Below are positions 44,585 through 53,257 of a DNA stretch of 64,000 nucleotides, in pieces. Position 1 is the first letter of the stretch; the number at the start of each line of letters is the position of its first letter. The stretch is taken from contig CALDCB010000011.1 in the NCBI GenBank assembly GCA_937937585.1, forward strand, positions 186,001 through 250,000. The letters run 5' to 3'. The notes beneath the pieces were generated by a model. The model was not told where the DNA came from. It did not search any database and worked only from the letters and a program-made list of their open reading frames with translations. The DNA comes from an uncultured Coriobacteriaceae bacterium. GTDB taxonomy: Bacteria; Actinomycetota; Coriobacteriia; Coriobacteriales; Eggerthellaceae. The translations under genes and the position numbers were made by a program.

Positions 44585-45349
44585 GTGAGTTCTGGGCAAA
44601 TGATAAATGAGCTTGCATCAATCAAACACGCGCAACCCGAATCGCAGCTTGCGGTGTCTTTGGAGCAAACCCCAAATGGACTTACCCTTGTAGGCGAGGG
44701 CATGGAGCTTCGGGGCGATTTCTCGAAGATGCTCAAGCGCGTGAAACCCGGAAAACTGCAGACGGAGCTCCTGATCAAGGCAGCGAAAATCAAACGCTCG
44801 AGCGAGGATGCCGCTGGCGAAAACGTCCGCCTCCCCCTTGCAATCGACGCCACCGCGGGACTCGGCGAAGACTCGTTCCTTCTTGCTGCCGCAGGATTCG
44901 ATGTGGTCATGTTCGAGCGCGACGAAACGATCGCCGCCCTCCTTGCCGACGCGCTTACCCGCGCGCAAAACGACCCGGCAACCGCCGAAATCGCCTCCCG
45001 CATGTTACTTGCAACCGAAGACAGCATCACAGCGCTTGGCGAATGGGCGAACGCCCGTCCCAACCAAAAATTCGACGTGATCCTGCTTGACCCCATGTTC
45101 CCCAAGCGAACAAAAAGCGCGTCGGTGAAGAAGAAGTTCCAGCTTCTGCATGAACTGGAGTCGCCTTGCTCGGAAGAAGAGCCCCTGCTGAAAGCTGCAT
45201 TTTCTGCCAATCCCAGCAAGATCGTGATCAAGCGCCCCGCGAAAGGCCCTCATCTTGCAGGAGTCAAACCAAGTTATTCCGTTTCGGGGAAAGCCGTGCG
45301 CTATGACGTTATCGTGACGGCGCAGACACGCGACCCCTTTTCCCACTAG
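44585..45349 (+). CDS. RsmJ-like 16S rRNA methyltransferase
   Basis: A 254-residue class I methyltransferase of the RsmJ (YhiQ) type, which methylates G1516 of 16S rRNA in enterobacteria. The SAM motif DATAGLGEDSFLLA, the VMFERDETIAALLADAL acidic strand and the catalytic-region LLDPMFPKRTKSASVKKK match. The GTG at 44585 is used; an ATG at 44600 is equally possible because no strong ribosome site is seen. It is followed after 10 bp by the VanZ-like gene, so they may be co-transcribed. Confidence 0.85.
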   Translation: MSSGQMINELASIKHAQPESQLAVSLEQTPNGLTLVGEGMELRGDFSKMLKRVKPGKLQTELLIKAAKIKRSSEDAAGENVRLPLAIDATAGLGEDSFLLAAAGFDVVMFERDETIAALLADALTRAQNDPATAEIASRMLLATEDSITALGEWANARPNQKFDVILLDPMFPKRTKSASVKKKFQLLHELESPCSEEEPLLKAAFSANPSKIVIKRPAKGPHLAGVKPSYSVSGKAVRYDVIVTAQTRDPFSH

Positions 45350-45359
45350 ACTCGAAGAT

Positions 45360-45830
45360 ATGAATCGACTGAAATCAAAACTCGAAAGCAATGCCCTGCT
45401 GTTCTCTTGGCTTGCCGTAGCCTTCATGGCCATGTTCGTCTTCGTGATGAGCGCTCGTAGCGGCTTTGAGATCGACAACAACACCGGCATCTTCACCGTT
45501 ATCAAGAACGCGCTAAGTCAAGCTGCGTTTGCGATCGCGGGACACGATGTCGACGTAAGCCCCGTCGGTCACTTCTGCGAGTTCTTCGTCTTCGGCCTAG
45601 CGCTGCAAAACGCGCTTACGAAAACGCTTGGCAAGCGCAAGGCATCGGCTATCGCCATCATCGTCCTGGCCATCGCCCTCGCAAGCGCATATGGCGCCAC
45701 CGATGAGTTCCACCAGCTCTTCGTGCCAGGACGCAGCTGCGATCCCGCCGACTGGCTGGTTGACACCGTTGCCGCGACAATCGGCATCCTCTCCTTCAAC
45801 GCAATGATAAAGCGCCGCCGATCAGCTTGA
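45360..45830 (+). CDS. VanZ-family membrane protein
   Basis: A 156-residue protein with about 4 hydrophobic segments. The VGHFCEFFVFGL segment (residues 68-79) and ATDEFHQLFVPGRSCDPADWLVDT (about 117-140) are the VanZ signature. VanZ-like proteins give low-level teicoplanin resistance in some bacteria; many, such as this one, have no vancomycin genes nearby. It lies 10 bp after the RsmJ-like gene. Confidence 0.88.
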   Translation: MNRLKSKLESNALLFSWLAVAFMAMFVFVMSARSGFEIDNNTGIFTVIKNALSQAAFAIAGHDVDVSPVGHFCEFFVFGLALQNALTKTLGKRKASAIAIIVLAIALASAYGATDEFHQLFVPGRSCDPADWLVDTVAATIGILSFNAMIKRRRSA

Positions 45831-45884
45831 TCAACGGCGCTTCGCATAGATAGGGGGATTCGCGGTTGGCCACACGACCCGATC

Positions 45885-47072
45885 TTAGTGATGGAACAAG
45901 CGCATGCCCGTGAATGCGATGGCGATGCCGTACTTGTCGGCCGTCTCGATGACGTCGTCGTCGCGCATGGAGCCACCAGGCTCGACAATGTACTTGACGC
46001 CGGACTTATGAGCGCGCTCGACGTTATCGCCAAACGGGAAGAATGCGTCGGAGCCAAGGGTGACATCGGACTGCTGCGCGATCCACTCTTTCTTCTCGGC
46101 CAAGGTCAAAGGCTCAGGGCGCTCGGTGAACCACTTCTGCCACTCGCCATCAGCCAAAACGTCCTCGTACTCGTCAGACGTGTAAACATCGATGGCGTTG
46201 TCGCGATTCGGACGACGAATGTCCTCGACGAACTTCAGGCCCAAAACCTTCGGGTGCTGGCGCAGATACCAGTTGTCAGCCTTGTTGCCGGCAAGACGCG
46301 TGCAATGGATGCGGCTTTGCTGGCCGGCGCCGACGCCGATTGCCAAGCCGTCCTTCACGTAGCACACGGAGTTCGACTGGGTGTACTTCAGCGTGATCTG
46401 AGCCACCACCATGTCGATCCTCGCCTGATCAGTGAGCTCTTTGTTCTGAGTGACGATGTTGTCGAGCTGGTCAGGGGTGATTGCGAAGTCGTTATGGCCT
46501 TGCTCGAACGTCACGCCGAACACGTCTTTGCACTCAATGGGAGCGCACACGTAGTCCGGGTCGATCTGGATGACGTTGTACTTGCCGCCCTTCTTGGTTT
46601 TCAAGATCTCAAGCGCCTCGTCGGTGAAGCCCGGAGCGATGATGCCGTCGGAGACTTCCCACTTCAGGTAGTTGGCAACATCGGCGTCGCACACATCGGA
46701 AAGAGCAGCCCAGTCGCCGTAGCTGCAAAGCCTGTCGGCGCCGCGAGCGCGGATGTAAGCCGTGGCAATGGGAGAAAGCTCGTAGTCGGCAGGAACGTTG
46801 TCGACGAAGTACATCTGCCTGTCGATGTCAGTCAGCGGATGAGCAACGGCGGCACCAGCAGGAGAAACATGCTTGAAGGAGGCCGCCGAAGGAAGGCCGG
46901 TTGCAGCCTTCAGCTCGCGAACCAGCTGCCAAGAATTGAAGGCATCCAGGAAGTTGATGTAGCCAGGACGGCCATTCAGCACCGTGACGGGCAGGTCGGA
47001 TCCGTCCTTCATGAAGATACGTGCAGGCTTCTGATTAGGGTTGCAGCCGTACTTAAGCTCGAGCTCGTTCAT
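45885..47072 (-). CDS. Stand-alone AICAR formyltransferase
   Basis: A 395-residue protein that holds only the AICAR transformylase part of PurH: AASFKHVSPAGAAVAHPL near residue 67, then SRIHCTRLAGNKADNWYLRQHP near 260. The N-terminal IMP cyclohydrolase (MGS-like) domain of ordinary PurH is absent. It transfers formyl from 10-formyl-THF to AICAR. It begins 3 bp after the PurO-like gene, in the same operon under a ZTP riboswitch, so the two supply the last two steps of IMP synthesis as separate enzymes. Confidence 0.9.
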   Translation of the reverse strand: MNELELKYGCNPNQKPARIFMKDGSDLPVTVLNGRPGYINFLDAFNSWQLVRELKAATGLPSAASFKHVSPAGAAVAHPLTDIDRQMYFVDNVPADYELSPIATAYIRARGADRLCSYGDWAALSDVCDADVANYLKWEVSDGIIAPGFTDEALEILKTKKGGKYNVIQIDPDYVCAPIECKDVFGVTFEQGHNDFAITPDQLDNIVTQNKELTDQARIDMVVAQITLKYTQSNSVCYVKDGLAIGVGAGQQSRIHCTRLAGNKADNWYLRQHPKVLGLKFVEDIRRPNRDNAIDVYTSDEYEDVLADGEWQKWFTERPEPLTLAEKKEWIAQQSDVTLGSDAFFPFGDNVERAHKSGVKYIVEPGGSMRDDDVIETADKYGIAIAFTGMRLFHH

Positions 47073-47075
47073 CGT

Positions 47076-47711
47076 TTAGTCCCCCAGATTCTTGTTGAAG
47101 ATGGTGATGTCGCCAGCGACGTTCGCGTAAAGCGAGACCTTGTTGTCGGGATTCAAAGCCGCCCAGATCTCTTCGGGGGTGCCCAAGGCAACCTCAATGG
47201 GCTCGCCGGCGAAGGTAGGCAGCGGGTTGCCGTCGCCCTGATAGGTGGAAATGAAGTAGCCGCAACTTTCGTCAACACCCTCATAAGCGAAGAACTCACG
47301 CAGGCAACGACCGTTCTGCTGATGCTTCAGGATGGAGATCTCGAACGAGCCGTCCTCGTTGATGACGGCGGAGATACGCGGGGTGAAGTTCGGGGCATCG
47401 GGCTCGAATTCGCGCTTCATGCAGCCCGCGCGGAAATCGCCTGCGTCGACGATAGTGTCGGTCTGATCGCCATTGGTGACCACCAGCTTCTCGCCCATCG
47501 TGCGCACGGGATGATAGATGATCAAGCTAGGGTCAACCAGCTTCGCAGGATCGTGGGCCTCGGTGCGGATACCGTCCTCAGTTTTCACGAACACGCGGTT
47601 GCGGCTGTTCTCGCTGCGCCCCATGATGAAGTAGTACACGCGGTCCTTACCCACCACAATGCCTCGGCCGGGATAAGGATTGCCCTTAAGGATATCGACC
47701 AGATTCTGCAT
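47076..47711 (-). CDS. purO: IMP cyclohydrolase, PurO-type
   Basis: A 211-residue protein that resembles the archaeal PurO IMP cyclohydrolase family: NPYPGRGIVVG near the start, YFIMGRSENSRNRVF, and the late YVxx-type IxISxLKHQQNG and FFAYEG segments. It should close the ring of FAICAR to IMP. PurO was first described in archaea, and bacterial forms are less usual than bifunctional PurH. The start has GAAAGGAAG. It heads the operon with the transformylase and lies under a ZTP riboswitch, which agrees with the role because ZMP/ZTP builds up when this step is short of folate. Confidence 0.88.
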   Translation of the reverse strand: MQNLVDILKGNPYPGRGIVVGKDRVYYFIMGRSENSRNRVFVKTEDGIRTEAHDPAKLVDPSLIIYHPVRTMGEKLVVTNGDQTDTIVDAGDFRAGCMKREFEPDAPNFTPRISAVINEDGSFEISILKHQQNGRCLREFFAYEGVDESCGYFISTYQGDGNPLPTFAGEPIEVALGTPEEIWAALNPDNKVSLYANVAGDITIFNKNLGD

Positions 47712-47745
47712 GCGCTTCCTTTCTGTCTAACTGTTCGCCCCAACG

Positions 47746-47852
47746 AAAAAAGGCAAGCCCCTGCTTATGCAGTGACTTGCCCAGACGGTCGGCTTGTATG
47801 TTGCGCTGCTCCCCCGTGGTAGCCACGTTATTCCGTCAGTCACAGCACGTCC
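47746..47852 (-). promoter_or_regulatory. ZTP (pfl) riboswitch with terminator
   Basis: On the minus strand the leader shows the pfl signature: GTGACTGACG, then TACCACGGGGGAGC, and GCCGACCGTCTGGGCA, the late conserved block. The last part of it (GGCAAG) can pair with CTTGCC to make a terminator that ends in T6 at 47746-47751. ZMP/ZTP binding would free the downstream purO and AICARFT genes. The class is recognised from its conserved blocks. Confidence 0.9.
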
Positions 47853-47956
47853 ACAGGATACCATAACGAAGCGCGACACGCGATTGGCGTGGTACAATCT
47901 CGCTCGTCACTGAAAGAAATCCACGGCGCGAAAAGCGCCTATTAGAGAGGGATATC

Positions 47957-48376
47957 ATGATCAAAGAGCTTGTACGCGACGAGGAGATCTTGAGCACTCC
48001 TTGCACCCCCGCGACCGCCGAAGACGCTGAGCTTGCGCAGGATCTGCTTGACACGCTTGCCGCACACGAAGATGCCGCATGCCTGGCCGCAAACCAGATC
48101 GGCGTGACGAAGTGCGCATGCGCCTACCTTGACGCGAACGAGAACCCGCACGTCATGTTCAACCCCATGATGAAGCGCGCACTGGGCGCCTTCAAGGTTG
48201 AGGAAGGCTGCATCACCCGCGACGAACCTTCGAAGGTCACCCGCTTCGCTCGCTGCACCATCGAGTTCGACGAGATCAAGGATGGCAAGCTGGTGCACCG
48301 CAAGAAGGAAATGAGCGACTGGGACGCCCAGATCATCCAGCACATGATCGACCACTGCAAAGGTAAGCTGGTCTAG
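47957..48376 (+). CDS. Peptide deformylase homologue lacking the catalytic Glu
   Basis: A 139-residue peptide deformylase-type protein. The first motif (CLAANQIG, residues about 42-49) and the metal Cys (EEGCIT, about 82-87) are in place. The third motif is QHMIDH instead of the universal QHExDH: the general-acid Glu is Met, while both metal-binding His remain. Removal of the N-formyl group needs that Glu, so this protein may be inactive or may have another job. It is shorter than typical deformylases. The start has GAGAGG. A second, normal def elsewhere in the genome would support this. Confidence 0.85.
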   Translation: MIKELVRDEEILSTPCTPATAEDAELAQDLLDTLAAHEDAACLAANQIGVTKCACAYLDANENPHVMFNPMMKRALGAFKVEEGCITRDEPSKVTRFARCTIEFDEIKDGKLVHRKKEMSDWDAQIIQHMIDHCKGKLV

Positions 48377-48562
48377 GCAGCCGTGGCGTTTATTTGGCAT
48401 CGCCAAATAAACGATCAGCGGCGTTGCTCAGGATTTAGTCAGCCGCGGCGCGTATAGGCGAAGCCATATACGCGATCGGCGGCGTTGCCAAAGGGCGTAG
48501 GCAGCCTTAAATGGCAGCTGTCGCTGCGCTTCCGAGGAAGCGCGCTCGGCTGCTGCAAAACA
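48377..48562. repeat. Three 62-bp-period palindromic repeats
   Basis: AGCC-initiated units begin at 48379, 48441 and 48503, an exact 62-bp period. Units 1 and 2 share AGCCG(T/C)GGCG and the GATC(A/G)GCGGCGTTGC end; their inner hairpins differ in sequence (arms CGTTTATTTGGC versus CGCGTATA-GGC) but both still pair. Unit 3 is more diverged and holds GCGCTTCC/GAAGCGC. Paired changes suggest the fold is kept. No other gene is in this region. Confidence 0.75.
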
Positions 48563-48595
48563 AGAGCCAGTTGCAAATTTGCAACTGGCTCTTTC
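48562..48595. terminator. Bidirectional terminator
   Basis: A 16-bp perfect palindromic stem (AAGAGCCAGTTGCAAA and complement). It lies between the convergent deformylase-like and NdpA-like genes. Confidence 0.88.
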
Positions 48596-48601
48596 GTTTA
48601 G

Positions 48602-49702
48602 CTACTTGTTCTCGATGCTTCCGATGTTCTTAAGCTCGATGCGGATAAGGCCGTTGGCCGCGCTCGTGAACTCGATGAACTCGGGGTTCTGCGCATATTC
48701 GGCCGGGAACGTGATCTCGATTCCCGTGTCGGTGCGAATCTTATGATTGCGCGTCACACGCTTGGCAACCGCGCGCTCAACAGGAGCATGATCGGGGAGA
48801 TTCTCCCGCTGAGCAGCCTCGACGAAACTTCGGCGCGGACCCTCGTCTTCGAAAACCTCTTCGACGAACTCGTCAAACGGAACCTCATCGGAGTCGTCGG
48901 CATTCTCTGCGACATACGCTTTCGCTTTCGCAGTGGCGATTGCCGCATTGGCGCCGTATTCGGTGGCAACTTCCTCAACCAAACGCATCGTGGTATCGAT
49001 GAGCTCCTTACTGGAAGCCTCCATCGTGCACTGAAGCAGGCCTTGAGGGATAAGCCAGCGCTCCTCACCTGCGATTTCGCGGGCTTTGTCAACGAACTGA
49101 ACCGACATGTTGCGAACATCCACCAGCGCAAACGAAGAAATCTTTTGGGAGGGGCTCGGCAAAATGGCATGATGGCGCTCGATGCGATTCACCGAAGAGC
49201 CGTCGTCGCCCCTACCAACTTCATGCATGAAAGCTGGCTTGCTCTCAAGCAACAACAATCCGAAGTAGCGGGCGCTACGTCCCGCATACGCGGCATCAAG
49301 CTCGGCCTGAGCAGCCGCAGCCTCCTCCTCGGACATTTCTTCCAAATCCTCAGCGGAAACCTTAGGGGCCTTTGGCGTGTCCTCGAAATCGACAACGAGC
49401 AAGTCACTGGAAACCGGATGCTCCATGCGGCCGAGCTCGCTTCCGATGAATTCAGCAATCATCAGCGACAAGTCGATGAAGTCGTTATGCCCGTTCAGGT
49501 AATCGGAAAGTTCGTTTTTAAAACCGCTCTCGGGCTCGAACTCGCCCCTTTTGTTGTCGATATTGCCCAGCGCATGCTTAGCGACACGCTGCACATACGA
49601 CTTCACGTTCTTATCCGAAAGGTCAAGCTCCTCCTGAGAGTACACGTTCACACACGAAATGAAATCGAATACGTGGAGGATGGCATGATTGATCTTGAAC
49701 AT
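48602..49702 (-). CDS. NdpA-like nucleoid-associated protein
   Basis: About 366 residues from the ATG at 49702, with a GAGAG site. It resembles the 37-kDa nucleoid-associated family (NdpA/YejK): FKINHAILHVFDF at the N-terminus, a central LLLLESKPAFMHEVGR stretch, and a C-terminal ITFPAEYAQNPEFIEF. An acidic insertion of some 35 residues (about 118-150, LEEMSEEEAAAAQAEL) is notable. It may bind DNA or compact the nucleoid; the details are not known for this group. The ATG at 49702 is chosen over a long open frame to 49783 whose extra residues look non-coding. Confidence 0.75.
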   Translation of the reverse strand: MFKINHAILHVFDFISCVNVYSQEELDLSDKNVKSYVQRVAKHALGNIDNKRGEFEPESGFKNELSDYLNGHNDFIDLSLMIAEFIGSELGRMEHPVSSDLLVVDFEDTPKAPKVSAEDLEEMSEEEAAAAQAELDAAYAGRSARYFGLLLLESKPAFMHEVGRGDDGSSVNRIERHHAILPSPSQKISSFALVDVRNMSVQFVDKAREIAGEERWLIPQGLLQCTMEASSKELIDTTMRLVEEVATEYGANAAIATAKAKAYVAENADDSDEVPFDEFVEEVFEDEGPRRSFVEAAQRENLPDHAPVERAVAKRVTRNHKIRTDTGIEITFPAEYAQNPEFIEFTSAANGLIRIELKNIGSIENK

Positions 49703-49906
49703 GAAACTGGCTCTCTTTCGTGACGAACAACGGGAACAAACATTACCCCATGAAACGCGCGCGAGCAAACCAAAGCCGAGCATTCACAATGAACGAAGAA
49801 TGGGACAGAAGGCGCATTTGCCCCACTTCGCATGGACGCGAAGACCTCGCGGCTGGACGCCCGCTTTCCTACAATCAAAGGACGGACGAGAATGATAGGA
49901 GCAGCC

Positions 49907-50689
49907 ATGAAACAATCAACTGCATTGAAGTCGCGCGAGCGCACGGCGCAAAAACCCCTCATGGTTTTGGCCATCGCCGCTTTGACGGCAGTCCTCGCAT
50001 TTGGACTTACCGCTTGCGGCGGAGGAAAATCAAGCAGCGCATCCGCAGGGTCGAGTGCATCCGCTAGCTCGGCTAGCGCCCCCGCGAAGAAACTCGAGCC
50101 TGCGGCAAACACCAATCCGATCTATCTGGAAGCTGGATCGAGCACTGATCACGGCAAGCCAAGCGGCGAGTCCGACATGTGGTACGTCGACGGCGACAAA
50201 TCAAAGGGCGGATTGTATTTCGAGAACTTCCTTCCCTTGGCCCCGGTGTTCGTTGATGCCGATGGAAAGCAGCTTAACGAATACGGATACCCCAGCGCCG
50301 TCGAAGACAACCATCTGATTCCCGCCGAGGAAGGCGAAGGCAACTTCGACCTGATCTTCAACGATCCCATGACGTGCTACGACCTTGTCAGCGGCACGTG
50401 GTACATCCGCGGCGACTACAACAAGGAACTCGCTAAGATCGTCGACACCAACTGGACCAATGAAGACAATCCCAAAGATTCCTTCACCCTTAAAGCCAAT
50501 GGCACCATCGTTTGGGACAACAAGGAAGAGTCCACTCTGAAGACATGGGATGTCACTGCCGTCGACCGCGTCACCCTGCTGTTCGAGGATGAGGAGTCGG
50601 GTTTCGCTTACGATTGCTTCTACGACGACAATGGCAAGATGGTCAGGCTTGAGGGTTTCACCGGCATCTACAACCGCGACGATAAGTAA
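49907..50689 (+). CDS. Secreted lipoprotein, function unknown
   Basis: A 260-residue lipoprotein. The signal peptide has a basic start, a hydrophobic stretch and the lipobox LTAC with Cys37, so the mature protein is tethered to the outer face of the membrane. After a Ser/Ala-rich linker (about 40-60) comes a mostly beta-like domain with many acidic residues. The start at 49907 is supported by AGGAG; an earlier open frame from 49832 has no site. I recognise no family. It is monocistronic with a strong terminator. Confidence 0.8.
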   Translation: MKQSTALKSRERTAQKPLMVLAIAALTAVLAFGLTACGGGKSSSASAGSSASASSASAPAKKLEPAANTNPIYLEAGSSTDHGKPSGESDMWYVDGDKSKGGLYFENFLPLAPVFVDADGKQLNEYGYPSAVEDNHLIPAEEGEGNFDLIFNDPMTCYDLVSGTWYIRGDYNKELAKIVDTNWTNEDNPKDSFTLKANGTIVWDNKEESTLKTWDVTAVDRVTLLFEDEESGFAYDCFYDDNGKMVRLEGFTGIYNRDDK

Positions 50690-50734
50690 CGAAAGCGTTT
50701 AGCAAGACACGAAACCGAAAGTGCCGGAAACCGC

Positions 50735-50766
50735 AAGGGCTCGGATGGTTTCATCCGAGCCCTTTT
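50735..50766 (+). terminator. Lipoprotein gene terminator
   Basis: An 11-bp GC-rich stem GGGCTCGGATG with a GTTT loop, then a T-rich tail. Confidence 0.9.
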
Positions 50767-50844
50767 CGTTTAGCAGATCCTTCGACCACGCGCCGTACAG
50801 AAAGTCTCAGTGGCCAGCTTAACCCACTGGAAGTGCAGCGATTA

Positions 50845-51177
50845 TCAGTAACCCTCGTACGACAGCCAGTGAACCTTCTTTGCGTCAATGCGTGCGGAAC
50901 CCGATTCGAAGAAGAACTCAACAAGACCGGGACGCGATTCGACAACGTGATCGATCATGGTGTCGGTCATGTCGTCAATCTCGATGTTGAAGTCGACGAT
51001 TTCCTCGAACGACATCTCGCCTACTGGCTTGGTGATATCAGTTCCGGGAATGCCATAGTGATTGTCGATACTGAAGGTGAGCGAATCCTTCTTGCAATAC
51101 AGGTAACCAATCCAGTAGCCGTTGAACTGGTTGTTCTCGTCAATCGCTTTCGAAATCGACTCGATCGTTTCGGACAT
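50845..51177 (-). CDS. Small hypothetical protein, 110 aa
   Basis: An acidic 110-residue protein with a good ribosome site (GAGGGGG) and normal codon use. It has no signal peptide or membrane segment. A middle part (FNGYWIGYLYCKKDSLTFSI) looks beta-stranded, and the rest is helical with many Glu and Asp. It is a single gene between the lipoprotein (plus strand) and the divergent AEC carrier. No family recognised. Confidence 0.6.
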   Translation of the reverse strand: MSETIESISKAIDENNQFNGYWIGYLYCKKDSLTFSIDNHYGIPGTDITKPVGEMSFEEIVDFNIEIDDMTDTMIDHVVESRPGLVEFFFESGSARIDAKKVHWLSYEGY

Positions 51178-51416
51178 CGGAATCCCCCTCTAACGTGCAG
51201 CGTTGCGATGCAACCGCATCGACTTAGCAATCGAACAAACCGTCGGCCGCGACATATCGCAGCGGAACAAATCAGCACCCTAGCGCAAACGAGCATCAAA
51301 TGAAGGGATGGTGCCCGAAACCCTCTTTTGGCAACCGCCAACGCGCAATGTGCTAGAACCAAAGCGTAACATCTAACGCCGCCGCGCGCGGCGTGTCTTT
51401 TGGAAAGCGCATTGAA

Positions 51417-52340
51417 ATGGAAACGGTCCTTATAAAGGTGGCGGCATTCGTCACCATCATCATCGTTGGATACTTCGCGGGAAGAAGCGGAATTCTTGGC
51501 CAACGACCCGAGCAGATTGTCTCGAAAATCGTCTTCACGTTCACGCTTCCCTGCTCTGTCGTTCACGCATTCGGATCCGCCGAATTCACGCCCTCGCTTC
51601 TTCTGTTGGTACCCGTGGGCCTTGCTTGCGCTGTCATACCCTACGCAGTCGCGTTCCTTGCAACGCGGAATTCGAACCGCCGCGACCGCGTGTTTTACCT
51701 GCTGAACATCTGCGGTTTCAACATCGGTTGCTTCGCACTGCCTTACGTGCAATCGCTGTTTTCGCCAGAAATGGCCGTTGCCGTCTGCATGTTCGACGCG
51801 GGAAACGCCCTGATGATGACAGGCGGCGCATACGCGCTCACCGGAATCTTTGCGGGAAAAGACCCTGTCCCGAACCCAGGGAAGTTCGTCGCGAAGCGAC
51901 TTTTCAGCTCGCTCCCCTTCGACGCATATCTGCTGCTAATCGTACTGGCGATTTTGGATATCCAGATCCCGACGCAAGTCGTCGCCTTCACCGAGCCCAT
52001 GGCGAACGCGAACGCCTTCTGCGCGATGTTGATGCTTGGCCTGATGATCGGATTCGACACGGTTGGCCCCAACATCCGCAAGATCGGGGTGATCCTGGTG
52101 TCGCGCGCGCTTTTCTCAGCCGTATTCAGCCTTCTGGCTCTTGCGTTTTTGCCGTTTGACGCCACTACGAAAATCGTCATCTGCATCCTTCTTTGGGCGC
52201 CTGCCAGTGCTATGGGCCCGACGTTCACCCTTTGGTGCGGCGGCGATCAAAAGCTTGCAGGACTCTCGAACGGCCTGACGATCATCGAGGGTATCGTGGT
52301 GGCAACCGCGATCGTCTTGCTTTCCGGAGCCCTGGCTTAG
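51417..52340 (+). CDS. AEC-family (auxin efflux carrier-like) transporter
   Basis: A 307-residue carrier with about 10 helices. The pattern YFAGRSGILGQRP near the N-terminus and LPCSVVHAFGSAEF fit the AEC (auxin efflux carrier / malate) family, which take up or expel organic acids. The ATG at 51417 is chosen; a GTG at 51393 would add 8 residues but neither has a strong site. It is convergent with the Sel1-repeat gene and just 5 bp from its stop. The substrate is unknown. Confidence 0.85.
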   Translation: METVLIKVAAFVTIIIVGYFAGRSGILGQRPEQIVSKIVFTFTLPCSVVHAFGSAEFTPSLLLLVPVGLACAVIPYAVAFLATRNSNRRDRVFYLLNICGFNIGCFALPYVQSLFSPEMAVAVCMFDAGNALMMTGGAYALTGIFAGKDPVPNPGKFVAKRLFSSLPFDAYLLLIVLAILDIQIPTQVVAFTEPMANANAFCAMLMLGLMIGFDTVGPNIRKIGVILVSRALFSAVFSLLALAFLPFDATTKIVICILLWAPASAMGPTFTLWCGGDQKLAGLSNGLTIIEGIVVATAIVLLSGALA

Positions 52341-52345
52341 CTCGA

Positions 52346-53218
52346 TTAGTAATGGCGAGGTGAAAGAAGCGTACGAACGCGCTGCTGGCCATCGATGGCT
52401 TCGCGCAGGCGCTTAATGTAGTACGCCTGACCGTCAGCGATATCGATGCGCAGGCCGATTTCCGCTTGCTGATACAAAGCCAGCGCGCGAAGGAAATCGC
52501 GCTCGACGCCGTACGATTCGCAATCGTCCTCCATAATGATGTTCGCAATGCGAATGGCGGGTTGCGCGACCTCTACCTCGGAATTCGCCAACGAAAGGCT
52601 GCGCTCGTACAGGTAGTACGCTTTGGCCTTGTCGACGGGAACACCGCGGCCGCGGCTGAACATATCGCCCAGCTTGTAAACAGCCTCGCAGGAAGGGCTT
52701 AGCGCGGCAGCGAGCGAGTAAAAGCGATACGCCGCAGCGTAGTCAGGCTCGCCCGTGCGTCCATATTCGTAAATGTAGCCAAGGTTGATGATGGACTGAT
52801 AACAGCCATGATCCATGGCCTCCTCGTAAAGCTCGGCTGCCATATGATAATCCTGCTCAACGATGTCGCCCATGTAGTACAGGGCGCCAAGATCGTTCAT
52901 GCACGCGGCGCTGCCGGTTCCAATGCCGATCTTATAGCAGGTCACCAGCGCATCGGCAACTTCGGGATGGTTTGCCGCCGCATGGCCGATGCGATCTTTG
53001 TTTTGAGCGGCAAACATGGCGAATTCATCCCCGCCGCCGTTCATAACGACTTGAGTCATTTGGTTGATCAAGAGAGTGACTGGATCGGGGCCCAAGGGAA
53101 TATTCGTCTCGACGGCCTGATCGTTCGCTTCGGGCGAATCGTCTTGGAAAACAAGTTCGACACCGGCAAGATCGGCCAGTTGTTGGAGCTCTTCTTTAGA
53201 AACGTCATTGGATTGCAT
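52346..53218 (-). CDS. Sel1/TPR-repeat protein
   Basis: A 290-residue soluble protein from the ATG at 53218 (AAAGGAG upstream). At least three Sel1-like repeats of about 36 residues are seen from residue 105 on: ACMNDLGALYYMGDIVEQDYHMAAELYEEA, QSIINLGYIYEYGRTGEPDYAAAYRFYSLA, and EAVYKLGDMFSRGRGVPVDKAKAYYLYERS. Such repeats make scaffolds for protein contacts. No catalytic domain is present. The partner is unknown. It is convergent with the AEC carrier. Confidence 0.82.
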   Translation of the reverse strand: MQSNDVSKEELQQLADLAGVELVFQDDSPEANDQAVETNIPLGPDPVTLLINQMTQVVMNGGGDEFAMFAAQNKDRIGHAAANHPEVADALVTCYKIGIGTGSAACMNDLGALYYMGDIVEQDYHMAAELYEEAMDHGCYQSIINLGYIYEYGRTGEPDYAAAYRFYSLAAALSPSCEAVYKLGDMFSRGRGVPVDKAKAYYLYERSLSLANSEVEVAQPAIRIANIIMEDDCESYGVERDFLRALALYQQAEIGLRIDIADGQAYYIKRLREAIDGQQRVRTLLSPRHY

Positions 53219-53257
53219 GCTCGCACTCCTTTGGTCACGATCACGACTGAAAATCAA

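Noticed and set aside
45888..47822. Open plus-strand frame of about 644 codons over purO/AICARFT
   Set aside because: Antisense to two well-recognised genes and the riboswitch; low complexity, no domain.
48377..48562. CRISPR array
   Set aside because: Only three diverged units with palindromic inner stems of different sequence and no constant repeat/spacer layout; no cas genes.
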